A stretch of DNA of 64,000 nucleotides. It comes from an uncultured Opitutia bacterium. GTDB taxonomy: Bacteria > Verrucomicrobiota > Verrucomicrobiia > Opitutales > Opitutaceae. The notes under the pieces were generated by a model. The model was not told the DNA's origin and did no database searches. It saw nothing but the letters and a program-made list of their open reading frames with translations. This document shows, piece by piece, positions 54,201 to 62,332 of the stretch (the stretch's first letter is position 1; the number at the start of each line of letters is the position of its first letter). The stretch lies in contig CAIRTK010000059.1 in assembly GCA_903881475.1 (NCBI GenBank), positions 1 through 64,000 of the forward strand, written 5' to 3'. A program made the translations under genes and the position numbers.

Positions 54201-54734
54201 ATGAAACGCATCCTCCTGAAACTTCTCCTGGTCGCGTGGCTCCTGCCGCTGGCGGCGATGGCCGGCGACCCGGCCTTCAACGGCCGCTGGCGCCTCGACG
54301 TGGCGCGCAGCACCGCGCTCGACGGCTGGTCCACGCTCGACCTCGTCATCCAGACGGACGGCAGCAAGGTCAGCCTGCTGCACGACCTGACGTGGCATTC
54401 GACCAAGGCCACCGCCACGAATGTGATCGATACGACGGCGCCGGCAGAGGTCGGGAATTTCTTCCGTCTCGATCAACGGCACATGGCGGTTTACGCGCGG
54501 CCCAAGGAGGCGGCGCATGTCACGGCGACGTGGATCGACGGCGGCCGTACGCTCCGCGTCGAGGCGCTGGTGCCGGTGGAAACCTCGCAGGGCAATACGA
54601 CTCTGCGGCTCTACGACGAATACCGCCTGCTCGAGGGCGGCAGCGACCTGGTGCTGATCGAGCTCCACAACACGCGCAGCCGGCCGCTGGTGTATCGCTT
54701 CACGAAAGTGCCGGCGGAGGCGGCGAAGAAATAA
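54201..54734 (+). CDS. Secreted protein of unknown function
   Basis: 177 residues from ATG at 54201. MKRILLKLLLVAWLLPLAAMAG is a signal peptide with a probable cleavage after AMA. The mature part is a predicted beta-barrel-like fold: FNGRWRLDVARSTALDGW, LVIQTDGSKVSLLHDL, TATWIDGGRTLRVEALV and NTTLRLYDEYRLLEGG. This alternation of short strands resembles lipocalin-like or DUF-type small periplasmic proteins seen in Verrucomicrobiota. It lies four bases upstream of the GxGYxYP gene, so the two are co-transcribed and likely function together. Confidence 0.82.
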   Translation: MKRILLKLLLVAWLLPLAAMAGDPAFNGRWRLDVARSTALDGWSTLDLVIQTDGSKVSLLHDLTWHSTKATATNVIDTTAPAEVGNFFRLDQRHMAVYARPKEAAHVTATWIDGGRTLRVEALVPVETSQGNTTLRLYDEYRLLEGGSDLVLIELHNTRSRPLVYRFTKVPAEAAKK

Positions 54735-54738
54735 TCCC

Positions 54739-56385
54739 ATGAAACGCCTGATCCTGACCTTGGCTTTGATTCTTTCGGCGACGGTGTGCGGTCGCGCCGC
54801 AGAGCCCGCCCCGGCCGTGCCGGCCCGCGAGGCCTACGTGATGCATTTCGACGGGGACTGGCGCGTGGCCGGCGGCCTGCCGGAGAAGGCGCTGCTCATC
54901 AGCCTGCAGGGCCTCGCGAACCGCGCCGCGCCGCAATTCTATGTGATCCACCCGCGGGATTACCAATGGGAGATCACGCTGCCGCTCTATGAATACTATG
55001 AGCACAAATATGGCGTGCACTTCACCGAACTGAAGACGGCGGGTGACGCGCTCACGCAGTTCAGGTCCGCGCTCAAGGGCTACGTGGTGTGGGACAAGGC
55101 CGTGCCTACGTCGCTCAACGTCGCCTTCACGATCGCCGGCCTTGAGGACGCGGTGGTGGTCACCGCGGACCTGATCCCGCTGGTGGAGCAGCACGGGCTG
55201 AAGCCGGTTGACGACCTGCGCGGCCGCTACACGGGCCGGACCGATGCGCAGATCTACCAGGACGCGGTGAACCGCTACTGGGCGCGCTGCAACCGGGACG
55301 CCGTGATGATGATGGGCGGGCAGCGCGGCGCCATCATGATGCCCGGCATGGCCGACTGGGGCGTGCGCGAGAAGATGTTCTTCCACGACCTTGCGGCGAA
55401 TCCCGAGATCCCGGCCGAACTGGCGCTGGAGAAACGGCTGCTGTCCGAACTGAATCCCGGCGCGACCGTCTTCGGCTGGCATCCCTACGGCAAGGACACG
55501 GAGGAGATGCACACGACGCTGATCTCCAGTCACGGCCTCAAGATGGAGGGCCTGCATAACCTCCCGAACCTGAGCTTCAACTGCCAGTTCACGTTCACGC
55601 CCGGCTTCAAGTTCACCAACCACGCGCACGTGGCGCTCGATGCTAAGTTGGAGGCGCAGGACAAGGTCTACCTTTCGTTCGTGCAGTCCGACAGCATCGG
55701 CATCGGCGTGTGGACGAAGCCCGGCCGCGGCCAGCTGCCCTTCGCGTGGCAGGTCACGATGAACTGGACGAAGTTCTCGCCCGCAGCGCTGGAGTATTTC
55801 CACGAGAGCGCGACGCCGAACGACTACTTCATCGGCGGCCTGTCCGGACCGGGTTACATGTACCCGAACCACATCCCGGCGGACAAATTCCCGCTGCTGA
55901 TGAAGCAGGCGAATGAACTCATGGGCCTGCTCGACGAGCACGTGCTGGAGATCATGGACAACTCCGCCGCCGACGGAAACCTGGGCAACGCCGACCTGAC
56001 GAAGGAGACGGTGGACCGGTATTACCAGGCGTTCCCGAACGTGATCGGCTTCATCAACGGCTACGGTCCGGCACGCACCCGCGACCTGCGCGGCACGCAG
56101 CCGCTGATTTCGTATGATTACTACATCGACCCCCGCCGCCCCCGCGAGGAAGTCGCCGCCGACCTCGAGGAGCTCATCGCGCTGAATGCCAAGCGGCCAT
56201 ATTTCCTGCTCGTGCACGTGCGCGAGTCGAACGACGTCAACAGCCTGATCACGATCGTGAAGCAGCTCACGGGCCCGACGGAGGTCGTGCCGCTCGATGT
56301 CTTCCTCAAGCTCGCGGCGAGCAAGCAGACCTACACAACGCGCTACCAGGACCCCGCGGACCCGAAGCATTTTAAAGGCTTCTGA
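54739..56385 (+). CDS. Secreted GxGYxYP-motif (PF14323-like) protein
   Basis: 548 residues with signal peptide MKRLILTLALILSATVCGRA. LSGPGYMYPNHI (motif at 370-376) is the GxGYxYP signature; nearby are FWHPYGK-like GWHPYGKDTEEMH and SFVQSDSIGIGVW. Such proteins are annotated as putative glycoside hydrolases or carbohydrate-active enzymes in Bacteroidota, Planctomycetota and Verrucomicrobiota; the activity has not been established to my knowledge. Four bases separate it from the upstream small secreted protein, and a palindrome pair follows it. Confidence 0.88.
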   Translation: MKRLILTLALILSATVCGRAAEPAPAVPAREAYVMHFDGDWRVAGGLPEKALLISLQGLANRAAPQFYVIHPRDYQWEITLPLYEYYEHKYGVHFTELKTAGDALTQFRSALKGYVVWDKAVPTSLNVAFTIAGLEDAVVVTADLIPLVEQHGLKPVDDLRGRYTGRTDAQIYQDAVNRYWARCNRDAVMMMGGQRGAIMMPGMADWGVREKMFFHDLAANPEIPAELALEKRLLSELNPGATVFGWHPYGKDTEEMHTTLISSHGLKMEGLHNLPNLSFNCQFTFTPGFKFTNHAHVALDAKLEAQDKVYLSFVQSDSIGIGVWTKPGRGQLPFAWQVTMNWTKFSPAALEYFHESATPNDYFIGGLSGPGYMYPNHIPADKFPLLMKQANELMGLLDEHVLEIMDNSAADGNLGNADLTKETVDRYYQAFPNVIGFINGYGPARTRDLRGTQPLISYDYYIDPRRPREEVAADLEELIALNAKRPYFLLVHVRESNDVNSLITIVKQLTGPTEVVPLDVFLKLAASKQTYTTRYQDPADPKHFKGF

Positions 56386-56435
56386 GCGCAACGTTCGCGT
56401 GCCGAGGGGCTAAATCGCTGATTCCGTCCCTCCGT

Positions 56436-56460
56436 CAATGTCACGTATTACGTGACATTG
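56436..56460 (+). repeat. Type B palindrome (perfect)
   Basis: Perfect 12-bp arms CAATGTCACGTA (56436-56447) and TACGTGACATTG (56449-56460) around T. A shortened copy is at 47957. Confidence 0.92.
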
Positions 56461-56496
56461 GCAAAGGTCCGCGGATGGAAGCGGCGAAGGTCGGAG

Positions 56497-56527
56497 TGAG
56501 TTTGTCACCCCTTAGGTGACAAACTCA
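56497..56527 (+). repeat. Type A palindrome (perfect)
   Basis: Perfect 13-bp arms TGAGTTTGTCACC (56497-56509) and GGTGACAAACTCA (56515-56527) around CCTTA. Compare copies at 33809 and 47907. It ends 74 bases before the TrmH-like start. Confidence 0.92.
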
Positions 56528-56600
56528 GCGAGAGATTCCAGCGGGCGTGACGCTGCGCGCTTTTGTTTGGTTTTGGGCGGCGACTGCTCCAGCGTGCGGC

Positions 56601-57575
56601 ATGGCTTCCTTTTCCAAGTTTGGTCCGGGCTCCCGTCCAGTGCCGCGTGCGTCGGAAAACGCCGGTGAATTCGTCGCGCCGGCCGGCGGCATGCGGCTGC
56701 GCGGCGCCTCGGAAGTGCCGGGGGGCAAGCCCGCGGCAGTGCCGGCGGTACGGGCCGAGGCGCCGGCTGGGGCCGAGCCGGCGGGTTCCCGCAGCGGGCC
56801 GGCGCGCCATGACGAACTGAAGCTCTGCGGGCTGGCGGCGGTGCGCGCGCGCTTTGCGCGCGATCCGGCTTCGATCAAGCGGCTGTTTTTCGACAAGGAC
56901 ACGGGGCAGCGGGTCGGCATCATCTGCAAGGTGCTCGCGCGGGAAAAGAAGATCTACCGGCAGGTGGAGCCGGCCGAGTTGGAGAAAATCTCCGGTTCGC
57001 TCCACCACGGTGGCATTGTCGCGGTGGTCTATGCCCCGCCGCTGCGGACACCGACTGGCGAGGATATCCGGGCATGGGCGAAGCGCGGCGAGCCGCTGCT
57101 GGTGCTCGACCGGATCGGCAATGCGCACAACCTGGGGGCGGTGGCGCGCACGGCGGCGTTTTTCGGCGTGCCTCGGCTGGTGATACCCGAGGATCCCGCC
57201 GCGGCGCGGCCCAATGATGCGGCCTATCGCGTGGCCGAGGGGGGATTCGAGCATCTGGAGGTATGGCGCGTGCCGGTTTTGGCGGCGTTTGTCCGGGAAC
57301 TCACGGCGGCGGGCTATGAGGTGGTCGGCGCGGCGACGCGCGGCGGCCGGCTCGGGGCAAAGCGGGGTGAGGGCACCCCGCCCACATCGGAAACTGGGAA
57401 AGGGGCCGCCAAGCTTGTCGCGCTGGTTCTGGGCAACGAGGAGCAGGGGCTCGCGCCCGAGGTAACTGCGGCCTGCACGCGGCTCGTGACGATTCCCGGC
57501 AGCGGCAAGGTCGAGTCGTTGAACGTCTCGGTCGCGGCGGCGGTGCTGATGTGGGAGATTTTTCGCAGACCATAG
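56601..57575 (+). CDS. TrmH/SpoU-family RNA 2'-O-methyltransferase
   Basis: 324 residues from ATG at 56601; an in-frame GTG at 56547 is possible. The N-terminal 65 residues are low-complexity, and the SPOUT domain has LVLDRIGNAHNLGAVARTAA (motif 1), LVALVLGNEEQGLAPEV (motif 2) and TIPGSGKVESLNVSVAAAVL (motif 3), the three trefoil-knot blocks. An L30e-like substrate-binding region precedes it (LCGLAAVRARF). Target nucleotide (tRNA or 23S rRNA) is unclear. Between motifs an in-frame insert AKRGEGTPPTSETGKGAA is encoded by a hairpin-forming sequence (57362-57381). Confidence 0.9.
   Translation: MASFSKFGPGSRPVPRASENAGEFVAPAGGMRLRGASEVPGGKPAAVPAVRAEAPAGAEPAGSRSGPARHDELKLCGLAAVRARFARDPASIKRLFFDKDTGQRVGIICKVLAREKKIYRQVEPAELEKISGSLHHGGIVAVVYAPPLRTPTGEDIRAWAKRGEPLLVLDRIGNAHNLGAVARTAAFFGVPRLVIPEDPAAARPNDAAYRVAEGGFEHLEVWRVPVLAAFVRELTAAGYEVVGAATRGGRLGAKRGEGTPPTSETGKGAAKLVALVLGNEEQGLAPEVTAACTRLVTIPGSGKVESLNVSVAAAVLMWEIFRRP
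57362..57381 (+). repeat. Hairpin inside the TrmH-like gene
   Basis: GCGGGGTG (57362-57369) pairs perfectly with CACCCCGC (57374-57381) around AGGG. It encodes part of a linker that is not part of the conserved SPOUT motifs, and its GGGCACCCCGCCCAC tail recalls the repeat arm at 42211. Confidence 0.5.
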
Positions 57576-57708
57576 CGCGCAGATTGGCCTGATTTGCGCG
57601 CTGTGAGTTGGGAAATTGGAGCTGGGAGATGGGATGCCGCGCCAGGATGGGCGGCCGTATTCGAACTCCGAGCTGCAGGCAGCGAACTCCGCCTGGGCTC
57701 AGCCCGGC

Positions 57709-58173
57709 TCAGTAATCATCCATCACGAACCGCATGATCCAGGTGAGGCAGATGCTGTAGAAGATGATGCCGGCGCCGCAGAAGAGCGCGCCGACGCTGG
57801 TCAAGCCGAGGTGCAGGGCTGGGACGAGGATGGCGATGAAGGCATCGCCGAGGATCAAGAGTGTCCAGTACTCGCGATTCCGGCGCGACATGCGCTTCTC
57901 CTTCAGCGTGATGTCGTTGAAGCCCGCCTGGTTGGCGTGGTCGAGGTTGGCGCGGAGAATGGCATGGACATCATTCAACGCTGGCGGCGGTGGCGGGAAG
58001 AGCGGCTCGGCTCTGGCGGCATTGGCCTGCTGGTAAAGTTTACGCAGGTCGATCGACCCGGTGTCGCCCGGCTCGCCAAGCGGACGGTTGGTGCGCTCGA
58101 ATTCCGTCGGCTTGAACTGGAAGGTACGCGGCGGGGGCTCCGGTTCGGTCGGATCGGCGGGAGCGTCGCTCAT
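57709..58173 (-). CDS. Small membrane protein of unknown function
   Basis: 154 residues. The N-terminal half is hydrophilic and proline-rich (PPPPPALNDVHAILRANL); the C-terminal half holds two hydrophobic segments, TLLILGDAFIAILVPALHLG and VGALFCGAGIIFYSICLTWI. The FNDITLKEKR segment before the membrane region is helical. No family recognised. Lies between the TrmH-like gene and a divergent conserved gene at 58329. Confidence 0.75.
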   Translation of the reverse strand: MSDAPADPTEPEPPPRTFQFKPTEFERTNRPLGEPGDTGSIDLRKLYQQANAARAEPLFPPPPPALNDVHAILRANLDHANQAGFNDITLKEKRMSRRNREYWTLLILGDAFIAILVPALHLGLTSVGALFCGAGIIFYSICLTWIMRFVMDDY

Positions 58174-58328
58174 GCCGGAAGCGAAGGCGGAAAGCGCGGC
58201 GAGGCCAAGTGGGAAAGGACGCGGAAGAACACGTAGCCCTTTGAAAGGAGGCCTTCGTGGGCCAGTAACGCGGTCTTTTCATGGCAGCGTCCGTCCGTTT
58301 AAACTTCTCCAGCAAACCCGGACGGGAC

Positions 58329-59759
58329 ATGAACGTTGCAACAAGGACCACCCCAATCCCCATGGTTTCCCGCTCGTCGCCTCCTGAGAACGCCGCGGGC
58401 CAGTTTGACTGGCCGCTGGCCTATGAGGCCGAGCACTTGCTGGGCCGCTGGGTCGAGACCTTCCTGCGCCACAACGGCTTTGCGCGCGGGCTGGCCGCCC
58501 GCATGCGGGAGGAGACCGGGACGGATTTCTACGAGTGGGTCGACCATCTCGTGATGGGGCCCGAGCACGCCGCGGAACTGTGTGCCGCCGGCCTGGTTGA
58601 GGAGCCGGCTGGCGGCCCGGCGGGCGTGACGGTACTGCACCATCCGAAGGCGATGATGCCGCGCGTCCTGCTGCGCGCCGGCGGCAGCAGCGGCGGGGTG
58701 CCTTCCGTGCTCGCGGTGCGGCCGGAGTCGGTCGTGGATTTTCTCGCCCGCCATGACCTGGCCCCGGTGATCGAGGGTGAGTTCGGGGCCCGCCTGCGCC
58801 GGGCCGTGGTGGCCGAGGAGAACGGCACGCGGTTCGAGGCGGTCGAGCGGCTGGGCTGGCGTGGCTTCACGGCCGGACCCGCCGAACGGGCCGATGCCGT
58901 GGTGAAGGCGCGCGAGCTGTGGCGCACGCGGAAGCGCGATTTTCCCGACGACGCGGACGGGGTGAGGCACGCCTTGGCGGTGCTGGACCAGGTGCTGGCG
59001 TTGGTGCCGCGCGACGTGGCCTGCGAACTGTTTTTCTCCGAGGAGCGGGTCTACTGGGAGTCCCGCAACCGGGCCGGCCGGGTGCAGAAGCGCCGGCAGG
59101 ACCTGCTCGGACTCGGCTGGGGCAACCACGATCATCACACGTTCCGCTGCTCGCGGCGGCTGTTCCCCGACCTGATCGGGTTCCTGTCGCGGCTCGGGCT
59201 GGACAAGCGCGAGCGCTACTATGCGGGCGAGGAGGCGGGCTGGGGCGCGCAGATCATGGAATCGGCGGCGGCGGGCATCGTGGTTTTCGCCGACGTGGAC
59301 CTGAAGCCCGGTGAGATCGACATCGACTTTGCGACGCAGCGGCTGCCTGAGCTACCCGCGCTGCGCACGGTCGGGCTCTGGTGTGCGCTGCATGGCGACA
59401 GCTTCCTGCAGGCGGGCATGCACCACCTGGAGGCGCGGTTTGATTTCGCGCGGCTGCGCGACCAGCTGGGCGCCGAGGGTGTGGCGACGATGAAGCCGTT
59501 CTCGGATTTCGCGTTTCTCAAGCAGGCCTTCACCGAGGGCGAACGCTGGCGCGTGCCAACCGGGCGAATCACGGCCCTGCTCCGGCGCGGGCTCATCACC
59601 CCGGCGCAGGCCGACAGTTTCGCCGGGGACGGAGCCATCGGCAGCCACTTGGAGAACCTCCAGCGCAAGGGCGGCTTCAAGGGGTTCAACCAGAAGGCGG
59701 TCAGTGCGATCATCGCCGCGACCGACCCGCGGAGGATTCACGGGCGGGATTTGTCGTGA
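58329..59759 (+). CDS. Conserved protein of unknown function
   Basis: 476 residues from ATG at 58329; ATG at 58362 is an alternative. Soluble, with no membrane segment or signal peptide. Striking blocks are WGNHDHHTFRCSRRLFPDLI near residue 265, the tyrosine-rich RERYYAGEEAGWGAQIME, FADVDLKPGEIDIDFATQRL and GLWCALHGDSFLQAGMHHLEA. The Asp/His/Glu-rich pattern might bind metal, but no family or fold is recognised. Its strand and spacing suggest an independent gene. Confidence 0.8.
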   Translation: MNVATRTTPIPMVSRSSPPENAAGQFDWPLAYEAEHLLGRWVETFLRHNGFARGLAARMREETGTDFYEWVDHLVMGPEHAAELCAAGLVEEPAGGPAGVTVLHHPKAMMPRVLLRAGGSSGGVPSVLAVRPESVVDFLARHDLAPVIEGEFGARLRRAVVAEENGTRFEAVERLGWRGFTAGPAERADAVVKARELWRTRKRDFPDDADGVRHALAVLDQVLALVPRDVACELFFSEERVYWESRNRAGRVQKRRQDLLGLGWGNHDHHTFRCSRRLFPDLIGFLSRLGLDKRERYYAGEEAGWGAQIMESAAAGIVVFADVDLKPGEIDIDFATQRLPELPALRTVGLWCALHGDSFLQAGMHHLEARFDFARLRDQLGAEGVATMKPFSDFAFLKQAFTEGERWRVPTGRITALLRRGLITPAQADSFAGDGAIGSHLENLQRKGGFKGFNQKAVSAIIAATDPRRIHGRDLS

Positions 59760-59876
59760 CCACAAATGCACCCGAATTCCCACGAATCCGGACAACGACC
59801 AAAACCCGGGCGCACGGGGCCGGCGGCTAATTTGTTTTGCGCCGGAATTCGTGTTCATTCGGGTCCATTCGTGGTT
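59758..59876 (+). repeat. Imperfect inverted repeat of CACGAAT words
   Basis: The left arm (59758-59794: ACCACAAATGCACCCGAATT, CCACGAATCCGG) pairs with the right arm (59841-59876: CCGGAATTCGTGTTCATTC, GGTCCATTCGTGGTT) with a few mismatches. The word CACGAATG/CATTCGTG is reiterated. It fills the gap before the ALDH gene. Confidence 0.8.
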
Positions 59877-59890
59877 GAAACTCCAATGTC

Positions 59891-61438
59891 ATGAGCACGA
59901 ACGTCAAAAAAACCGCGGCCGAGATTTTCCCCCGCCTCGGCCTGAAGGTGCACAACCGCGGGGTCTTTGCCGGCGAGTGGTTTGGGTCGGGCACGCCGAT
60001 CGAGAAATACTCGCCGATCGACGGCAGCGTGCTCGGCTACGTGTCGACCGCGACGCATGCCGACTACGACCGGGCGGCCGGGGCGGCGCAGCGGGCGTTC
60101 CTGACCTGGCGGGAAGTGCCGGGGCCGAAGCGCGGCGAAGTGGTGCGCAAGCTCGGCGAGGCCCTGCGGGCGCACAAGCGCGACCTTGCCAAACTGGTCA
60201 CGCTCGAGACCGGCAAGATCCTCGCGGAAGGCGAGGGCGAGGTGCAGGAGATGATCGACATCTGCGATTTCGCAGTCGGCCTGTCGCGCCAGCTGTACGG
60301 CCTGACGATCGCCACGGAGCGCCCCGGCCACCGGATGATGGAGCAGTGGCACCCGCTGGGCGTGGTGGGGATCATCTCGGCCTTCAATTTTCCCGTCGCC
60401 GTCTGGTCCTGGAACAGCGCGCTGGCGGCGGTCTGCGGCGACGCGACGCTCTGGAAGCCCTCGGAGAAGACCCCGCTCACCGCGGTGGCCTGCGTGAAGA
60501 TCGCGGAGCGCGTCTGCCGCGAGTGCGGCGCGGACCCCGCGATCTTTTCCCTCGTGGCGGGTGACGGTGCCAGTGTCGGCGAACTGCTCGCCGCGGACCA
60601 CCGGCTGCCGCTGGTGTCGGCGACGGGCTCGACGCGCATGGGGCGCCGCGTGGGCGAGGTGGTGGCGAAGCGATTCGGGCGCCCGCTGCTGGAGCTGGGC
60701 GGCAACAACGCGATCATCGTCACGCACTCGGCCGACCTGAAGCTGGCGGTACGCGGCATCCTGTTCGGCGCGGTGGGCACGGCCGGCCAGCGCTGCACGA
60801 GCACGCGCCGGGTCATCGTGCACGAGTCGGTGGAAACGAAGCTGCTGCAGGCTCTGCTGGAGGGCTACAAGCAGGTGCGCATCGGCAATCCGCTCGACCC
60901 GGAGACGCTGATGGGCCCGCTGATCGATTTTGCCGCGGTGGAAAACTTCACGAACACCCTCACGGCGGCAAAGCAGCACGGCGGTCGCGTGCTCACCGGC
61001 GGCAAGCGGCTGACAGGCGCGGGCTACGCCAGCGGGCTCTATGTGACCCCGTGCATTATCGAGGCGGAAAACGCCTGGAGCGTGGTGCAGCACGAAACCT
61101 TCGCCCCGATCCTGTACGTGATGAGCTACCACACGCTGGGCGAGGCGATCGCGCTGCAGAACGGTGTGCCGCAGGGGCTGAGCTCGGCGATCTTCACCAA
61201 CGATGTGCGCGAGGCGGAGACGTTCCTCGCCGCGCGCGGCAGCGACTGCGGCATCGCCAACGTGAACCTGGGCACCAGCGGCGCGGAGATCGGCGGGGCG
61301 TTTGGCGGCGAGAAGGAGACCGGTGGCGGCCGCGAAAGCGGCAGCGACGCCTGGAAGGCCTATATGCGGCGGCAGACGGCGACCGTGAACTACTCGAAGG
61401 AGCTTCCGCTGGCGCAAGGGATAAGGTTCGGCGGCTGA
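59891..61438 (+). CDS. ALDH7-type aldehyde dehydrogenase (aminoadipate semialdehyde / P6C dehydrogenase-like)
   Basis: 515 residues. SAFNFPVAVWSWNSALA (Asn166), LWKPSEKTPLTA (Lys189), RPLLELGGNNAIIV (general base Glu268) and GTAGQRCTSTRRVIV (nucleophile Cys302) are the aldehyde dehydrogenase active-site blocks. The C-terminal run EIGGAFGGEKETGGG, SGSDAWKAYMRRQTATV and SKELPLAQGIRFGG is the ALDH7A1/antiquitin signature. Known reaction: NAD-dependent oxidation of alpha-aminoadipate semialdehyde in lysine breakdown. No lysine genes are adjacent, so the physiological substrate is inferred only. Confidence 0.94.
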   Translation: MSTNVKKTAAEIFPRLGLKVHNRGVFAGEWFGSGTPIEKYSPIDGSVLGYVSTATHADYDRAAGAAQRAFLTWREVPGPKRGEVVRKLGEALRAHKRDLAKLVTLETGKILAEGEGEVQEMIDICDFAVGLSRQLYGLTIATERPGHRMMEQWHPLGVVGIISAFNFPVAVWSWNSALAAVCGDATLWKPSEKTPLTAVACVKIAERVCRECGADPAIFSLVAGDGASVGELLAADHRLPLVSATGSTRMGRRVGEVVAKRFGRPLLELGGNNAIIVTHSADLKLAVRGILFGAVGTAGQRCTSTRRVIVHESVETKLLQALLEGYKQVRIGNPLDPETLMGPLIDFAAVENFTNTLTAAKQHGGRVLTGGKRLTGAGYASGLYVTPCIIEAENAWSVVQHETFAPILYVMSYHTLGEAIALQNGVPQGLSSAIFTNDVREAETFLAARGSDCGIANVNLGTSGAEIGGAFGGEKETGGGRESGSDAWKAYMRRQTATVNYSKELPLAQGIRFGG

Positions 61439-61517
61439 GCCGGCCCCGGCCCGACTGCAGCCGGTTGATGACGCAACTTCTGATTGTGCCGGCCCGGCAA
61501 ATTCGCAGGATGACCGC

Positions 61518-62222
61518 ATGGCGATCCCGGTCCTGCGGCATGCGCGCCCCCGGCGCATCATGGTCCGGGCCCTTTGGGGAGCCGGGCTGGTCGCAATGGG
61601 AGGCTGCCGCGACCTTTGCACCCCGGATACAACCTGGTCGCCGCCGGTGGCGCTTGTCACCCAGCAGGCTTGGAAGGAAGCCGCCATGGTGGCGGAAAAA
61701 GTACCGTCGAGCATGGTTGTAATCGGTCGCGGTGGCAGCATGGAGCCGCTCTACCCGGATGGAACCGTCCTGGTCGTGCGGCGCTTGCGCTGGGAGAACA
61801 TGGTCCCCGGGATGACCACGCTCTACCGCAAGGATCCGGACAACCCGTACAACCTGGTGGCACACGTGCTGGTGGCACGGGACAAGCCCGGCGTCAGATG
61901 GACGGTGCAGGGGCTGGCCGTCGATGTACCCGACGCGGACAAAGTGACCTCGGAAAATTATGTCGGCACCGTGGTGGCCGCCTTTCGCCAGATCAAGCCG
62001 CAGGAGGTGAAGGGAATCATCCGGGAGGTTTCGCATTACCAGTCCGGGACCTGCCTCCTCCGCTGCCACGTGCAAGCAGCACCGCCGCAGCAAATGGCTG
62101 CGGGTGATCCGCCTCGCGACGTGAAGCGTGAAAGTTTCCATACCCGGACGATTCCCCTTGGGTCCCCCGGGTCGTGGCAATTACCGGCGGTTGATCCGGC
62201 CAAGGTCTTTTGCTGCCGATAA
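61518..62222 (+). CDS. S26/S24 signal-peptidase-like protein, possibly lipoprotein
   Basis: 234 residues from ATG at 61518; ATG at 61560 would give RALWGAGLVAMGGC, a possible lipoprotein signal (Cys near residue 30). VIGRGGSMEPLYPDGTVLVV has the G-x-S-M-x-P box in which Ser is the nucleophile of S24/S26 peptidases, followed by a second beta segment (VRRLRWENMVPGMTTLY). The usual catalytic lysine block is not evident: LVAHVLVARDKPGVRW occupies its position. It may be an inactive or divergent homologue. The tail after about residue 180 is not conserved-looking. Confidence 0.65.
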   Translation: MAIPVLRHARPRRIMVRALWGAGLVAMGGCRDLCTPDTTWSPPVALVTQQAWKEAAMVAEKVPSSMVVIGRGGSMEPLYPDGTVLVVRRLRWENMVPGMTTLYRKDPDNPYNLVAHVLVARDKPGVRWTVQGLAVDVPDADKVTSENYVGTVVAAFRQIKPQEVKGIIREVSHYQSGTCLLRCHVQAAPPQQMAAGDPPRDVKRESFHTRTIPLGSPGSWQLPAVDPAKVFCCR

Positions 62223-62332
62223 GGCGCCTGGGGGCGGACTCCAAGGGGGATAGACCGCATTACCGTTTCCGCCCCTGCTGAAAAAAATCGCCAGCCGTCC
62301 GGCTTTTGTCCAATAACACGGTCCACTTTCCC

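Noticed and set aside
54700-56391. 563-codon minus-strand open frame opposite the GxGYxYP gene
   Set aside because: Antisense shadow of a well-supported secreted protein; no domain or start context.
12000-59876. Intergenic repeats as CRISPR arrays
   Set aside because: Arms are inverted, not regularly spaced direct repeats, and there are no spacers or cas genes.
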